Counted from the stretch's first letter, positions 23,801 through 32,521 are shown. The stretch is DNA of 35,256 nucleotides from Clostridiales bacterium (GCA_022793315.1 JAAWCO010000022.1:1-35256), one strand, 5' to 3'. Numbers and translations: made by a program. Notes: generated by a model not told the origin, from the letters alone.

Positions 23801-23939
23801 GCAAGCCCCCGGCATTTCATTCAATCTTAAGATTTCCCTCCTTTCCTCCCGTCTGGTGCAAGAGGCGTCACTCCTTCGGATTTTCGGCCTTTCCGGCATG
23901 CAGAATGTCCTTTTCTGCTGAAAAAGAGGGAAAACCGCC

Positions 23940-23968
23940 TTCTCAAGCGGCGGCATTTGAGATATAAT
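23940..23968 (+). promoter_or_regulatory. promoter of the P-type ATPase gene
   Basis: TTCTCA (23940-23945), a 17-base spacer and a perfect TATAAT (23963-23968). Transcription would start near 23975, giving a leader of about 68 bases that contains the hairpin at 24004-24021. The remaining part of the divergent region 23801-23939 shows no gene. Confidence 0.6.
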
Positions 23969-24003
23969 AATTTTTACATCTTTATTAAAAAGGATGCAAG
24001 GGA

Positions 24004-24021
24004 CCGCTGCCTCAGCAGCGG
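24004..24021 (+). other. 5'-leader hairpin before the ATPase ribosome site
   Basis: CCGCTGC (24004-24010) pairs perfectly with GCAGCGG (24015-24021) around CTCA, ending five bases before the GGAAAGGAAG ribosome site. It could influence translation or mRNA stability; it does not match a riboswitch class I know. Confidence 0.4.
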
Positions 24022-24042
24022 ACAGGAAAGGAAGAACCAGCC

Positions 24043-26682
24043 TTGATATGGCACAGTGAAGATATACAAAATGTGTTGGAGACGCTCCAAACCGATTCCC
24101 GTGACGGGCTGACGCCCGAGCAGGCCGCCAAACGTCTGGAAAGCGTCGGTCTGAATCAGCCGGCAGGAAAACCGTCCCCTTCCTTTTTCCGCTGCCTTCC
24201 CGGCCAGCTGAAAAACGCCATGACACTGATTCTGAGCGCGGCGGCGGCCGTCTCTCTCGGCTTCGGCATCTACCGCGCCCTTCAGGGGGAGGGCGCCCAC
24301 TGGATCGAACCGTCCCTTGTCCTCCTGATCGTTCTGGCGGGCGCTGCTTTTGGCGCCGTCCGGGAGAGCCGGGCGGCCGCCTCTCTTCAGACGCTGAACC
24401 GTCTGTCTGTTCCCTCAGCGAGGGTGATCCGCGGGGGGGAAATCCGCGGCGTAGAACACGCCGTCATCAGCTCCCTTGAGCTGACGCCGGGGGATATCAT
24501 CGAAATGGAGGCCGGCGATCTGATCCCCGCTGACTGCCGTCTGCTGCATACCGACTCCTTCCAGTGTGACGAATCCTCTCTGATCGGTGAACCGGTTCTG
24601 GCAGACAAGGACGCGGACGCCGCAGCCGATGATATTGCGCCGCTGGGTGAGCGCCGCAATATGGCCTATGCGGGCTGCGTGGCCGTCCGGGGCCGCGCCC
24701 GGGCCGTCGTGGTAGAAACCGGCATGAATACGGAGAGGGGCAAGGCCGCCCTCCTTTTGGAAAAAGGGGAGGGAGCCGAAACACCCCTGCAGCAGAAGCT
24801 GGGACAGCTGGGCAGGCTGCTCAGCCTGCCAGTTCCGGTAATCTGTGCGGCGGTAGTGTTGACAGGGTTGCTGAACCATCAGCTGATTCCCGATATTCTT
24901 CTGACCGCCGTTTCACTGGCGGCGGTTGTCCTGCCGCAGGGGCTCTCCGCCACGGCTGTCCCTGCGCTGGCAGCCGGAGCCCGGCGGATGGCGGCAAAAA
25001 ATGCCGTTGTCCGCCGCCTTTCGGCGGTGGAAACGCTGAATAACGTCTCGGTCATCTGTACAGATAAAACGGGGGTCCTGACCCGGAATCGCATGACCGT
25101 GACCTGTTTATATGCGGGAAACCGTCTGATCCCGGTCGGCAGGGACACGCCGCTTTCCGCCGGCGGAGAGGCGCTCCTCCGGCTGACCGCCCTCTGCACC
25201 GGCGGCGGGGCGAACGCCGCTGGCGGAAAAGAGCGGCGTCCGGACAACGCTACCGAGGCGGCTATCCTCTCCTGTGCGCTCCAGAACGGCATGGATCCCC
25301 GTCTGCTGCGGTCGGAGCATCCGTGTTTGGGGGAAATTCCGTTTGATTCCGGACGCCGGCTGATGACCACTGTCAATCTGATTGAGGGAAAGCATGTGGT
25401 CATTGTCAAGGGCGCTCCCGACGTACTGCTTCCCCTCTGCTCCGCAGGCAATATCCAGGCGGCAGAAAAGGCGCATGAGGAAATGACCGGTCAGGCTCTG
25501 CGCGTGCTGGCGGTGGGATATCGTTATCTGGAGGAACCGCCTCTTGAATACCTGCCTGAGCAGCTGGAGCGGGATCTGTCCTTCGCCGGGCTGGTGGGTC
25601 TGGCAGATTCCCCCCGGCCGGACACCGCCGAAGCTATCCGCCTCTGCGGCGATGCCGGCATTCGCACGGTGATGATCACCGGCGACCACCCGGCGGCCGC
25701 GGCCGCGGCCGCCCGCCAGCTGGGACTTCTCCGGGAAGGGGAAGAGGTGATGGACAGCCCCCGGCTGGCTGTGATGAGCGACAGCGATCTGTCGGAACAC
25801 ATCCGCGACTATCCGGTTTATGCGCGGGCCACACCAGCGGACAAGCTCCGCCTTCTCAAGGCGTGGCAGAGGACAGGCGAAACGGTCGTGATGACCGGCG
25901 ACGGAATCGACGATGCGCCGGCGCTTCAGTCGGCGGATATCGGCTGCGCCATGGGCGCCTCCGGCGCGGACGTGGCGAGAAGCGCTGCGGATATGACCCT
26001 TATTGACGATCATTTTGCCACCATCGTCGCCTCCGTGCGGGAGGGACGCGGGGTTCACGACAATATTTTCAAAACAGTGCGTTTTCTCCTTGCCAGCCGT
26101 CTGGGAATTCTGCTGGTCTTTCTCCTTTCCATGCTGCTCTGTCAGGGGGGGCTCCTGCCGCCGGCACAGCTGCTCTGGGTCAGTCTGGCGGCCGGTGCGC
26201 TGCCTGCTCTCGTCCTGGAACGGGGCTCAGCGGAAGAGGGGGCGATGCGGCGCGATGCACATCCCTTCGGGAGGTGGACCGCCGTGCTGTGGCAGGGCGG
26301 CCTGATCGCTCTGTTGACTCTGGCTGCCTGCTTTGCCGGCTCCCGCCTGCTGGACGGACGGAGTCCGGCGCTGGGCGAAACCATGGCACTGGCCACGCTG
26401 GCTTTCTCTCAGCTGGTATACGCCTTTGAACTGCGGCTGTCCCGCTCCCTGTTCCGCACCGGCCCCCGCCTCAACCGGTATATGATGGCCGTCTTTGCCG
26501 TCTCTCTGCTGCTGACGCTGGCGGTCCTGCTTTTCCCGCCGCTGCAGCTGCTGTTCGGGACCATCCCGATGACGGGCGCGGCCTGGGGCATCGTCGCAGG
26601 ACTCTCTCTCGTCCCGCTGCCAGTGCTGGAGGCAGCCAGGGGACTTTCTGCCCTGCGCCGCCGGAAAGACTCCCGCAAATAA
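24043..26682 (+). CDS. divergent P-type (P2A-like) ATPase with altered transport-site motifs
   Basis: This 879-residue protein has the full layout of a Ca2+-type P-type ATPase: N-terminal cation-ATPase domain, paired helices at about 59-77 and 90-106, actuator domain, helices about 261-310, phosphorylation and nucleotide domains, and six C-terminal helices. The phosphorylated Asp is kept (D341 in DKTGVLT), as are KGAPD, ITGDHP and the actuator Glu. But TGES is IGEP (181-184), PEGLP is PQGLS (298-302), GVNDAP is GIDDAP (621-626), SSNVGE is ASRLGI (684-689) and NLVTDGLPA is SLAAGALPA (714-722). The Glu, Asn and Asp side chains that bind Ca2+ in helices 4-6 are therefore absent. It may hydrolyse ATP for another substrate, act in regulation, or be decaying, although the long intact frame argues against decay. 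TTG start at 24043, eight bases after GGAAG. Confidence 0.9.
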   Translation: MIWHSEDIQNVLETLQTDSRDGLTPEQAAKRLESVGLNQPAGKPSPSFFRCLPGQLKNAMTLILSAAAAVSLGFGIYRALQGEGAHWIEPSLVLLIVLAGAAFGAVRESRAAASLQTLNRLSVPSARVIRGGEIRGVEHAVISSLELTPGDIIEMEAGDLIPADCRLLHTDSFQCDESSLIGEPVLADKDADAAADDIAPLGERRNMAYAGCVAVRGRARAVVVETGMNTERGKAALLLEKGEGAETPLQQKLGQLGRLLSLPVPVICAAVVLTGLLNHQLIPDILLTAVSLAAVVLPQGLSATAVPALAAGARRMAAKNAVVRRLSAVETLNNVSVICTDKTGVLTRNRMTVTCLYAGNRLIPVGRDTPLSAGGEALLRLTALCTGGGANAAGGKERRPDNATEAAILSCALQNGMDPRLLRSEHPCLGEIPFDSGRRLMTTVNLIEGKHVVIVKGAPDVLLPLCSAGNIQAAEKAHEEMTGQALRVLAVGYRYLEEPPLEYLPEQLERDLSFAGLVGLADSPRPDTAEAIRLCGDAGIRTVMITGDHPAAAAAAARQLGLLREGEEVMDSPRLAVMSDSDLSEHIRDYPVYARATPADKLRLLKAWQRTGETVVMTGDGIDDAPALQSADIGCAMGASGADVARSAADMTLIDDHFATIVASVREGRGVHDNIFKTVRFLLASRLGILLVFLLSMLLCQGGLLPPAQLLWVSLAAGALPALVLERGSAEEGAMRRDAHPFGRWTAVLWQGGLIALLTLAACFAGSRLLDGRSPALGETMALATLAFSQLVYAFELRLSRSLFRTGPRLNRYMMAVFAVSLLLTLAVLLFPPLQLLFGTIPMTGAAWGIVAGLSLVPLPVLEAARGLSALRRRKDSRK

Positions 26683-26766
26683 CCGCTACAGCAGGAGGGG
26701 CCTCCGTAACAATTTGAGAAGAAGGAAAGAAAAACGGAAGGAAAACTTAAGTTGGGGGTTCTTCGC

Positions 26767-26795
26767 TTGACGGCGCTGGAAGGTGCTGGTATAGT
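26767..26795 (+). promoter_or_regulatory. sigma-A promoter of the glycosyltransferase operon
   Basis: TTGACG (26767-26772), a 17-base spacer and TATAGT (26790-26795) with an extended -10 TGG. The leader to the ATG at 26931 is about 130 bases and holds no recognised element. The rest of 26683-26766 shows no gene or clear terminator. Confidence 0.8.
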
Positions 26796-26930
26796 GAAAT
26801 CAATCTTTGATTTTTTGCGTCCATGGATGCGCCATGCGGACACTGTATGACAGAATTGTAAGGAAATTTGCAGGATAAACCAATAGGAATTTCTCTCTCC
26901 CTGGTTTATAATAAAGGCGGAGGTGCAAGC

Positions 26931-27992
26931 ATGAAACATTCCATCAACATGTTTTCCCGTGCATATACCATCAAGGGCCAGGGGGTTGCCTCCGCACATG
27001 ACGAGCTGGTTGAGCTGGTGCAAACCAGCCTTTCAGATAAATTTACGCTGAGTGAAAACAAGCTGATCGCGGCGGATATCACCCATTATCACACCGTCAA
27101 TTTTCGTTACTTTTTAACCCGCCCTTTCGTCGGCCGGAACGGCACAACAGTGGGATATGTCCACTTCCTTCCGGAAACAATGGATGAGAGCCTGCATCTG
27201 ATCGGTCCTGTCAAACAAATTTTTTATAAATATCTGATTACCTTTTATAAGGGGATGGACCGGCTGGTGGTGGTCAATCCCTACTTTATTGACCGGCTGG
27301 CCGCTTATGGAATCGACCGGAACAAAATCACCTATATCCCCAATTTTGTAGACGAGAAGACTTTTCACCCGCTTCCTCCTGCCCGCCGGACGGAGCTGAG
27401 ACGGGAATACGGGCTGGACCCGGATAAGTTCACGGTGGTCTGCGGCGGACAGCTCCAGCGCCGCAAGGGCGTTTTCGATTTCGTCCAATGTGCCAGAGAC
27501 CTGCCCGACATTCAGTTTTTATGGGCAGGGGGCTTCTCCTTCGGCCGCATGACCGATGGCTATGAGGAAATCAGCCGGATGCTGGAGAATCCTCCTGCCA
27601 ACGCCTTTTTTCCCGGCATTATCGACCGGGATAAAATGAACGGAATTTACAATCTGGCCGATGTGCTGTTTCTCCCCTCCTACGACGAGCTGTTCCCCAT
27701 GATTATTCTGGAGGCGATGAACTGCGGCCTCCCGCTTCTTCTGCGGGATATCGACCTGTATAAGAATATCCTGTTCGATTTTTATCAGAGAGCCGGAGAT
27801 GTTCCCGGCTTTGAGCGGGAGCTGACCCGGCTCAGGGATGACCCCGGCTATTATCAGCAGGCGGCGGCCCGCTCACAGGCAGGGCGTCAGTTCTATAACC
27901 GGGAGCATGTGCTCTCTTTATGGGACACCTTCTACTCCGGACTGGTAACAGAGAAAAAAACGGCGCAGGCCCGTCTGAAGCATCATCGGTAG
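26931..27992 (+). CDS. GT4-family glycolipid glycosyltransferase (LafA/CpoA/BgsA-like)
   Basis: This 353-residue GT-B enzyme resembles the processive or diacylglycerol glycosyltransferases of Gram-positive bacteria (LafA, CpoA, BgsA), which make membrane glycolipids and lipoteichoic-acid anchors at the inner leaflet. Family-like stretches are INMFSRAYTIKGQGVASAHDE at the start, VGYVHFLPETMDESL, VVVNPYFIDRL, ITYIPNFVDEKTFHPL and the donor-site segment CGGQLQRRKGV (171-181). The EX7E motif is E253-E261 in YDELFPMIILEA. The ATG at 26931 has GGAGG about seven bases upstream; the frame is open further upstream but lacks family sequence. The next gene is a flippase-like protein, a pairing also seen around cpoA-like genes. 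The exact sugar is not determined. Confidence 0.88.
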   Translation: MKHSINMFSRAYTIKGQGVASAHDELVELVQTSLSDKFTLSENKLIAADITHYHTVNFRYFLTRPFVGRNGTTVGYVHFLPETMDESLHLIGPVKQIFYKYLITFYKGMDRLVVVNPYFIDRLAAYGIDRNKITYIPNFVDEKTFHPLPPARRTELRREYGLDPDKFTVVCGGQLQRRKGVFDFVQCARDLPDIQFLWAGGFSFGRMTDGYEEISRMLENPPANAFFPGIIDRDKMNGIYNLADVLFLPSYDELFPMIILEAMNCGLPLLLRDIDLYKNILFDFYQRAGDVPGFERELTRLRDDPGYYQQAAARSQAGRQFYNREHVLSLWDTFYSGLVTEKKTAQARLKHHR

Positions 27993-28036
27993 ACGCGGAC
28001 CTCCCCTGATTCCATTTGAAAGGTCTGGTCCGCGGC

Positions 28037-29101
28037 ATGAAATTCAAAAAACTGAACATGATTCTGATCCTTCTGTCCCTGCTGGCCCTGTTTGTCTACA
28101 TGGGCTGTGTGGATGGATTTGATAAGATCTGGGCTGCCGTATGTGCGGCCAATCCCTTCTGGATCGCGGGCGCGGTGCTGCTGATGGTGGCCTATTGGCT
28201 GCTGGAGGCTGTCATTCTGCATCTGGTGGTGCTCAAATTTTCCCGGCGGCAGCGCTTTTTCCGTACCCTCCACACCTCCATGATCGGACAATTTTTTAAC
28301 TGTATCACCCCATCGGCCAGCGGCGGCCAGCCGATGCAGGCGGTACATATGGTCAAGTCCGGCGTACCGCTGGGCCATGCCACCTGCGCGCTGCTGATCA
28401 AATTCATGGTGTATCAGACCACCCTCACCCTGTATTCCCTGGTGATTCTTCTGATCAAATATCAGGAATTCTCCTCTCAAATTCACGGCTTTGGCTTTCT
28501 GATCCTGATCGGCTTCTTTATCAGTGCTGCTGTGATGGCAGGTCTCGTCTGCATCTGTTTTTTCCGCCGGTTCACCCGCTGGGCGGCAGAGGGCGTGGTT
28601 TCCCTTCTTCACCGGCTGCATCTGGTCAGGGATAAGCAGGCCCGGCTTGATTATATTGAGCGGGAGCTGTGCCAGTTTCACGACAGCTTCCATGTCATCC
28701 GGCAGAACATCGGCATGATCGTGGGGATGACCGCCCTGAGCGCTGTACAGCTGACCGTCTTTTATCTGATCCCCTATTGTATTTATCTTTCCTTCGGCCT
28801 GGGGGGAGCGCCTGTTTCCACCGTACTGTCCGCCCAGTCGTTTGTCAGCCTGATGTCCTCCTTTGTGCCGCTTCCGGGGGCCATGGGCGGGGCGGAGTTC
28901 AGCTTTCACGTGCTTTTCGATACCCTGATGCCGGAGCAGGTGCTCAGCACTGCCATCCTTTTCTGGCGGCTGATCACCTTTTATCTGCCCATTCTGACCG
29001 GACTGTTTTTTGTGGCCCATTTCCGCTCCCGGAAGCAGGGGACGGAGGAGGATGCTGCTGGAAGTGGGAATGCTGCCGAAGAGACGAACTCCCCCCTATA
29101 A
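28037..29101 (+). CDS. UPF0104 / lysylphosphatidylglycerol synthase TM-region family protein (flippase-like)
   Basis: This 354-residue membrane protein has about eight helices. The hallmark ITPSASGGQPMQ (about residues 90-101) and the later VPLPGAMGGAEFSF are the paired motifs of the UPF0104/MprF N-terminal family, whose MprF members flip aminoacylated phosphatidylglycerol. Being directly after a glycolipid glycosyltransferase suggests that it moves the glycolipid or another lipid product across the membrane, which is inference. There is no catalytic aminoacyl-transfer domain; a separate DUF2156 protein is encoded at 9960-10862 but is not linked. I use the ATG at 28037; AAAGG lies 13 bases upstream, which is long, so the TTG at 28016 cannot be fully excluded. 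Confidence 0.88.
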   Translation: MKFKKLNMILILLSLLALFVYMGCVDGFDKIWAAVCAANPFWIAGAVLLMVAYWLLEAVILHLVVLKFSRRQRFFRTLHTSMIGQFFNCITPSASGGQPMQAVHMVKSGVPLGHATCALLIKFMVYQTTLTLYSLVILLIKYQEFSSQIHGFGFLILIGFFISAAVMAGLVCICFFRRFTRWAAEGVVSLLHRLHLVRDKQARLDYIERELCQFHDSFHVIRQNIGMIVGMTALSAVQLTVFYLIPYCIYLSFGLGGAPVSTVLSAQSFVSLMSSFVPLPGAMGGAEFSFHVLFDTLMPEQVLSTAILFWRLITFYLPILTGLFFVAHFRSRKQGTEEDAAGSGNAAEETNSPL

Positions 29102-29150
29102 ATCACAGACCATCGTCTGCATTCCGCCGGCGATACAGGGAAGGAGCCCT

Positions 29151-29900
29151 ATGGACGGAAAAAATCTGTTTACCGGCCGGGCGGACGATTATGTGAAAAG
29201 CCGTCCGACCTATGCCCCCCAGCTGATCACCGCCCTGTATGACACCTTCGGATTTTCAGCGGATTCCCTCGTGGCCGATGTTGGTTCAGGAACCGGCAAA
29301 TTCGCCGGACAGCTGCTGGAAAAGGGGACCGCTGTCATTTGTGTCGAGCCGAATGACGACATGCGGCGGATGGCCCGGAAGGTGCTGGCCGCCTATTCCC
29401 GGTGCCGTTTTACGGACGGCGATGCCGCCGACACCAAAATACCGCCCGGCTCTGTGGATTTTGTGGCCGCTGCACAGTCCTTTCACTGGTTTGACGCGGC
29501 GCAATTCAAGCGGGAATGTGCCCGCATTCTGACACCGCAGGGGAAGGTGCTGCTGATAGGGAATCATCGTGATCCGCAGCAGGCGCTGAACCGGGAAAGC
29601 CGCCTTTTATACGCTGAACATTGTCCCGGCTTTTACGGCTTCAGCGGCGGACAGCCGCTGGAGGAGGCCGCATCGGCCTTTTTCGGCGGCGGCTATGAAA
29701 AGCTGGTCTGCGAAAATCCGCTGCGGTACGATAAAGCCGCCTTTATCAGCAGAAGCCTGTCCAGCTCCTACTCCCTGAAAGACGGGGAACCGGGCTATGA
29801 GGCCTATATCCAGGCGCTGTCCCTTCTGTTCGACCGGCATGCCAAAAGAGGAATGCTGGAAATGAAAAATCGGACGGAAGCGTATATCGGCAGGATATAG
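29151..29900 (+). CDS. class I SAM-dependent methyltransferase
   Basis: This 249-residue protein has the Rossmann-type SAM-binding motif I VADVGSGTGKFAGQLL (residues 41-56), an acidic residue at the end of strand 2 (CVEPNDDMRRMA) and the motif II-III region (SVDFVAAAQSFHWFD). AAQSFHWFD is typical of the methyltransferase-11/YcgJ/Tam-like group. The substrate cannot be told from the sequence. The ATG at 29151 has AAGGAG about six bases upstream. It begins 49 bases after the flippase-like gene and is followed by the ABC1-family kinase, in one plus-strand run without a terminator between them. Related methyltransferases act on small acids, quinones or lipids. Confidence 0.9.
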   Translation: MDGKNLFTGRADDYVKSRPTYAPQLITALYDTFGFSADSLVADVGSGTGKFAGQLLEKGTAVICVEPNDDMRRMARKVLAAYSRCRFTDGDAADTKIPPGSVDFVAAAQSFHWFDAAQFKRECARILTPQGKVLLIGNHRDPQQALNRESRLLYAEHCPGFYGFSGGQPLEEAASAFFGGGYEKLVCENPLRYDKAAFISRSLSSSYSLKDGEPGYEAYIQALSLLFDRHAKRGMLEMKNRTEAYIGRI

Positions 29901-29954
29901 GGCCGGTTTCATCGCCGCCGGCGATAAACAGCCGGGACGAAAAGGAGGCGCCGC

Positions 29955-31586
29955 ATGAATCCGACAAACAGCCGTACCGCCCCAGATGGCGGTACGCCCG
30001 GTAGCCGCGAAGCAGGGACCTCTTCCCTGTCCCGTCTGAGAGAAATCGCCGGCGTCCTGCGACGTCGCGGACTGCTGACCCACCCCTCCCCGGAAAAGCT
30101 GCGTCTGGCCATGGAGGAGCTGGGTCCCACCTTTGTCAAGCTGGGACAGCTTCTTTCCATGCGGGCGGATATTCTTCCCCAAAGCTACTGCGAGGAGCTG
30201 AGCCGTCTGCGCACCGAGGCCGCTCCGCTGCCCTTTGAACAGGTCCGGCAGGTGATGTCGGAGGAGTATGGCGCTCCGCCTGAGCGTGTCTTTTCCCGGA
30301 TTGACCAGGAGCCCATCGGCTCCGCTTCTATTGCCCAGGTGCATCGGGCCGCACTTCCCGACGGCGCGCCGGTGGTTGTCAAGGTACAGCGTCCCGGCAT
30401 CCGGGAAACGATGGCACAGGATATCGCTCTGCTGAAGCGGGCTCTTCGCCTGCTTTCCCATACGAAACGGCTGGGCGCCGCGATGGATTTTTCTCAGATA
30501 CTCGACGAAATGTGGGCCGCTGCCCTGCAGGAAATGGACTTCCTGCAGGAGGCAGAGAATATGGAGACCTTCGCCGCCCTCAACGCCGGCATCCCTTATG
30601 TGGCCTGTCCCCGTGTGGAGCATGCGCTGACCACCTCCCGCCTGCTGGTGATGGAGGCGGTGGACGGCATCCGGATCGACCGCCTTGGCGAGCTGAGAAA
30701 GGAGGGATATGACCCCGCCAAAATCGGTGAACGGCTGGCGGAAAACTATGTCCATCAGGTGCTGGACGACGCCTTCTTTCACGCCGATCCCCATCCCGGC
30801 AATCTCCGGGTGCGGGAGGGTAAAATTGTCTGGCTGGATTTCGGTATGATGGGCAGGCTGACACCGCGGGATCAGGCCCTTCTCCGCCGGGCGATCCGCG
30901 CCATGGCGATGGAAGATATCGACGAGCTCAAAACGGTGGTCCTCACCCTGGGGGTCGTTCGGGGCAGGGTCAATCACCACCGCCTTTACACCGATCTGGA
31001 TGATTTTGTCTCCCGCTACGGCTCCATGGAGCTGGGGAGTCTCGATCTGGGGCAGCTGGTGCAGGAGCTGCTGGAAATTGCGCAGTGTAACAGCATTTCT
31101 CTGCCGCCGGGCATCTCCATGCTGGCTCGTGGCATGCTCACGATTGAGGGGGTGCTTACCGCCTGCTGTCCAGAGGTCAGCCTGATGCAGATCATCAGCC
31201 GCCATATTCTGGCAGAAAGGCCCGATATTGACGCGCTGGGTCAGGAGCTGCGCCGAACAGCAAAAAACCTGTATGCCCTGTTCCATCAGGGGACGGAGCT
31301 GCCGGTCCGGCTTCACGACCTGATGAAAATGACCGCCAAGGGTCATACCAAATTGAATATCGAACTGACCGGGTCGGAGGAGCCACTGGACCGTCTCGAC
31401 CGGATGACCAGCCGACTGACGCTGGGGGTGGTGACGGCGGCTCTGCTGCTGGGCTCCTGCCTGCTGGCCGCCTTCCCATCGGGACCGCGGCTGTGGAACC
31501 TGCCTGTGACCGCCCTTGCCGGTTTTCTTTTCTCCCTGCTCGCCGGTGCGGCTCTGTGGCATTCAGCGCGCCGAAGGCGCAAGTAA
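29955..31586 (+). CDS. ABC1/UbiB (AarF) family atypical kinase
   Basis: This 543-residue protein-kinase-like fold ATPase is anchored by two C-terminal helices (about 483-503 and 512-535). The UbiB hallmarks are all present: the KxGQ motif in FVKLGQLLSMRADILP (K62-Q65), the Ala-rich loop PIGSASIAQVHRA, ATP-site Lys in VVVKVQRPG (K143), EMDFLQEAENM, the catalytic HADPHPGN (276-283) and LDFGMMG (D295). Characterised relatives (UbiB, COQ8) support ubiquinone biosynthesis or lipid handling rather than phosphorylating proteins. No quinone biosynthesis genes are visible here, and many Clostridia make none, so a lipid role together with the glycosyltransferase and flippase-like neighbours is attractive but unproven. 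AAAGGAGG precedes the ATG by about eight bases. Confidence 0.93.
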   Translation: MNPTNSRTAPDGGTPGSREAGTSSLSRLREIAGVLRRRGLLTHPSPEKLRLAMEELGPTFVKLGQLLSMRADILPQSYCEELSRLRTEAAPLPFEQVRQVMSEEYGAPPERVFSRIDQEPIGSASIAQVHRAALPDGAPVVVKVQRPGIRETMAQDIALLKRALRLLSHTKRLGAAMDFSQILDEMWAAALQEMDFLQEAENMETFAALNAGIPYVACPRVEHALTTSRLLVMEAVDGIRIDRLGELRKEGYDPAKIGERLAENYVHQVLDDAFFHADPHPGNLRVREGKIVWLDFGMMGRLTPRDQALLRRAIRAMAMEDIDELKTVVLTLGVVRGRVNHHRLYTDLDDFVSRYGSMELGSLDLGQLVQELLEIAQCNSISLPPGISMLARGMLTIEGVLTACCPEVSLMQIISRHILAERPDIDALGQELRRTAKNLYALFHQGTELPVRLHDLMKMTAKGHTKLNIELTGSEEPLDRLDRMTSRLTLGVVTAALLLGSCLLAAFPSGPRLWNLPVTALAGFLFSLLAGAALWHSARRRRK

Positions 31587-31664
31587 GCCGCAGGAGCTTC
31601 TGCCGGAACCCCTGTATCTCCCGGAAAGCAATGCCCTGTCCGGTATTGTGCTTTCCTCCCTCGG

Positions 31665-31684
31665 AAAAGGGGGCATCATCCCCC
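31665..31684 (-). terminator. terminator-like hairpin for the minus-strand membrane protein gene
   Basis: On the minus strand GGGGG (31680-31684) and CCCCC (31669-31673) enclose a 6-base loop and are followed by TTTTCC. It lies on the far side of the plus-strand terminator 31695-31724, and together they isolate the two convergent units. Confidence 0.4.
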
Positions 31685-31694
31685 AAAAAGGTTC

Positions 31695-31724
31695 AGGAGG
31701 ACCGCGATGCGGCCCTCCTTTTTT
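31695..31724 (+). terminator. intrinsic terminator of the lipid/ABC1-kinase unit
   Basis: AGGAGG-A-CCGC (31695-31705) pairs with GCGG-C-CCTCCT (31709-31719), one mismatch, loop GAT, followed by a T-run to 31724. On the minus strand the same stem is followed by GAACCTTTTT, so it may act weakly in both directions. Confidence 0.85.
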
Positions 31725-31830
31725 GTCTTTCCAGCCTTCAGCATCAGGAAAGGGATCATCCTTTACAGATAACCCTTTGCAGACGGAAGATTGGTCCTGT
31801 CATGCTTTTCTTGTAAAGCTCTGACCCCTT

Positions 31831-32397
31831 TCACCTCTCCTGCCCCTTCTCCACTCCACGAACCCGTCGGCGGTCCTTTTTCGGCTGTTTCATATAAAAC
31901 CAAAGGAACACAGCGCCGTTCACCAGCAGCAAAAGCAGCCGTCCTGTCCTCAGCGGAAGCCACCTGTCCAGCCAGCGGAACATGCCGGTCAGCTGGGCAG
32001 CCGGAAGATCGAAAACAGGCGCCCCGGTATGGCCCGCCAGCAGCACCGGAACCGCCAGCAGAGCGGAGGCAAGCGCCAGCGCCAGGCCAAAGCGGAGAGG
32101 ATGATGCCAGCCGTCGGCGCGATCCCAGCGGCTTTGCCGGGACACGAGCAGCCCGCCCAGCCACACCAGCAGCAGCCAGGAACCAAACCCTGTCAGCCGC
32201 TCCCAAAACCCACTGTCGATCAGCCGCCGTCCCTCCGGCGGCGGCAGCAGCAGATTCAGCGGAAGCTGTATCAACAGGCTCAGGCAAAAATACGCTGTCA
32301 GCGATGCGATTACTCCCATCGACATATAGGCCAGCAGCAGCTCCGTAAACCGGCGCAGCACTCCCAGCCCGCGGCGGACAGGTTCCTCTGTTTTCAT
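31831..32397 (-). CDS. hypothetical multi-pass membrane protein
   Basis: I do not recognise this 188-residue protein. By hydropathy it has about four membrane helices: a long hydrophobic stretch in the first third (ending LSLLIQLPLNLLL), then GSWLLLVWLGGLLVS, FGLALALASALLAVPVLLAG and RLLLLLVNGAVFLWFYM. The loop ends and both termini are Arg/Lys-rich, and the C-terminus is a basic cytoplasmic tail (KQPKKDRRRVRG). The start at 32397 has AGGAGG eight bases upstream; the frame is open further but without supporting signals. It is 124 bases downstream of the hypothetical gene at 32522, and no promoter is evident between them, so the two may be co-transcribed. No catalytic motif is visible. Confidence 0.75.
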   Translation of the reverse strand: MKTEEPVRRGLGVLRRFTELLLAYMSMGVIASLTAYFCLSLLIQLPLNLLLPPPEGRRLIDSGFWERLTGFGSWLLLVWLGGLLVSRQSRWDRADGWHHPLRFGLALALASALLAVPVLLAGHTGAPVFDLPAAQLTGMFRWLDRWLPLRTGRLLLLLVNGAVFLWFYMKQPKKDRRRVRGVEKGQER

Positions 32398-32521
32398 CCA
32401 TTTCGCCTCCTGACCATACACAGTTGTTAAAAAGGAATGAGCAGCACGGATAACCCTGTCAGTTAATGGAGAATTTCTCCTGCCATCAAAGAGGGCAAGA
32501 CCGACAGCCGCGATAAAAAGG

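Noticed and set aside
26694..26706. GGAGGGGCCTCC palindrome after the P-type ATPase as a terminator
   Set aside because: The loop would be only two bases and no T-run follows, so it cannot be supported as an intrinsic terminator.
29607..31562. A 651-codon open frame on the minus strand
   Set aside because: It lies exactly antisense to the methyltransferase end and the ABC1/UbiB gene, reads as low-complexity Gln/His/Gly sequence without any family motif, and is the usual by-product of high third-position GC.
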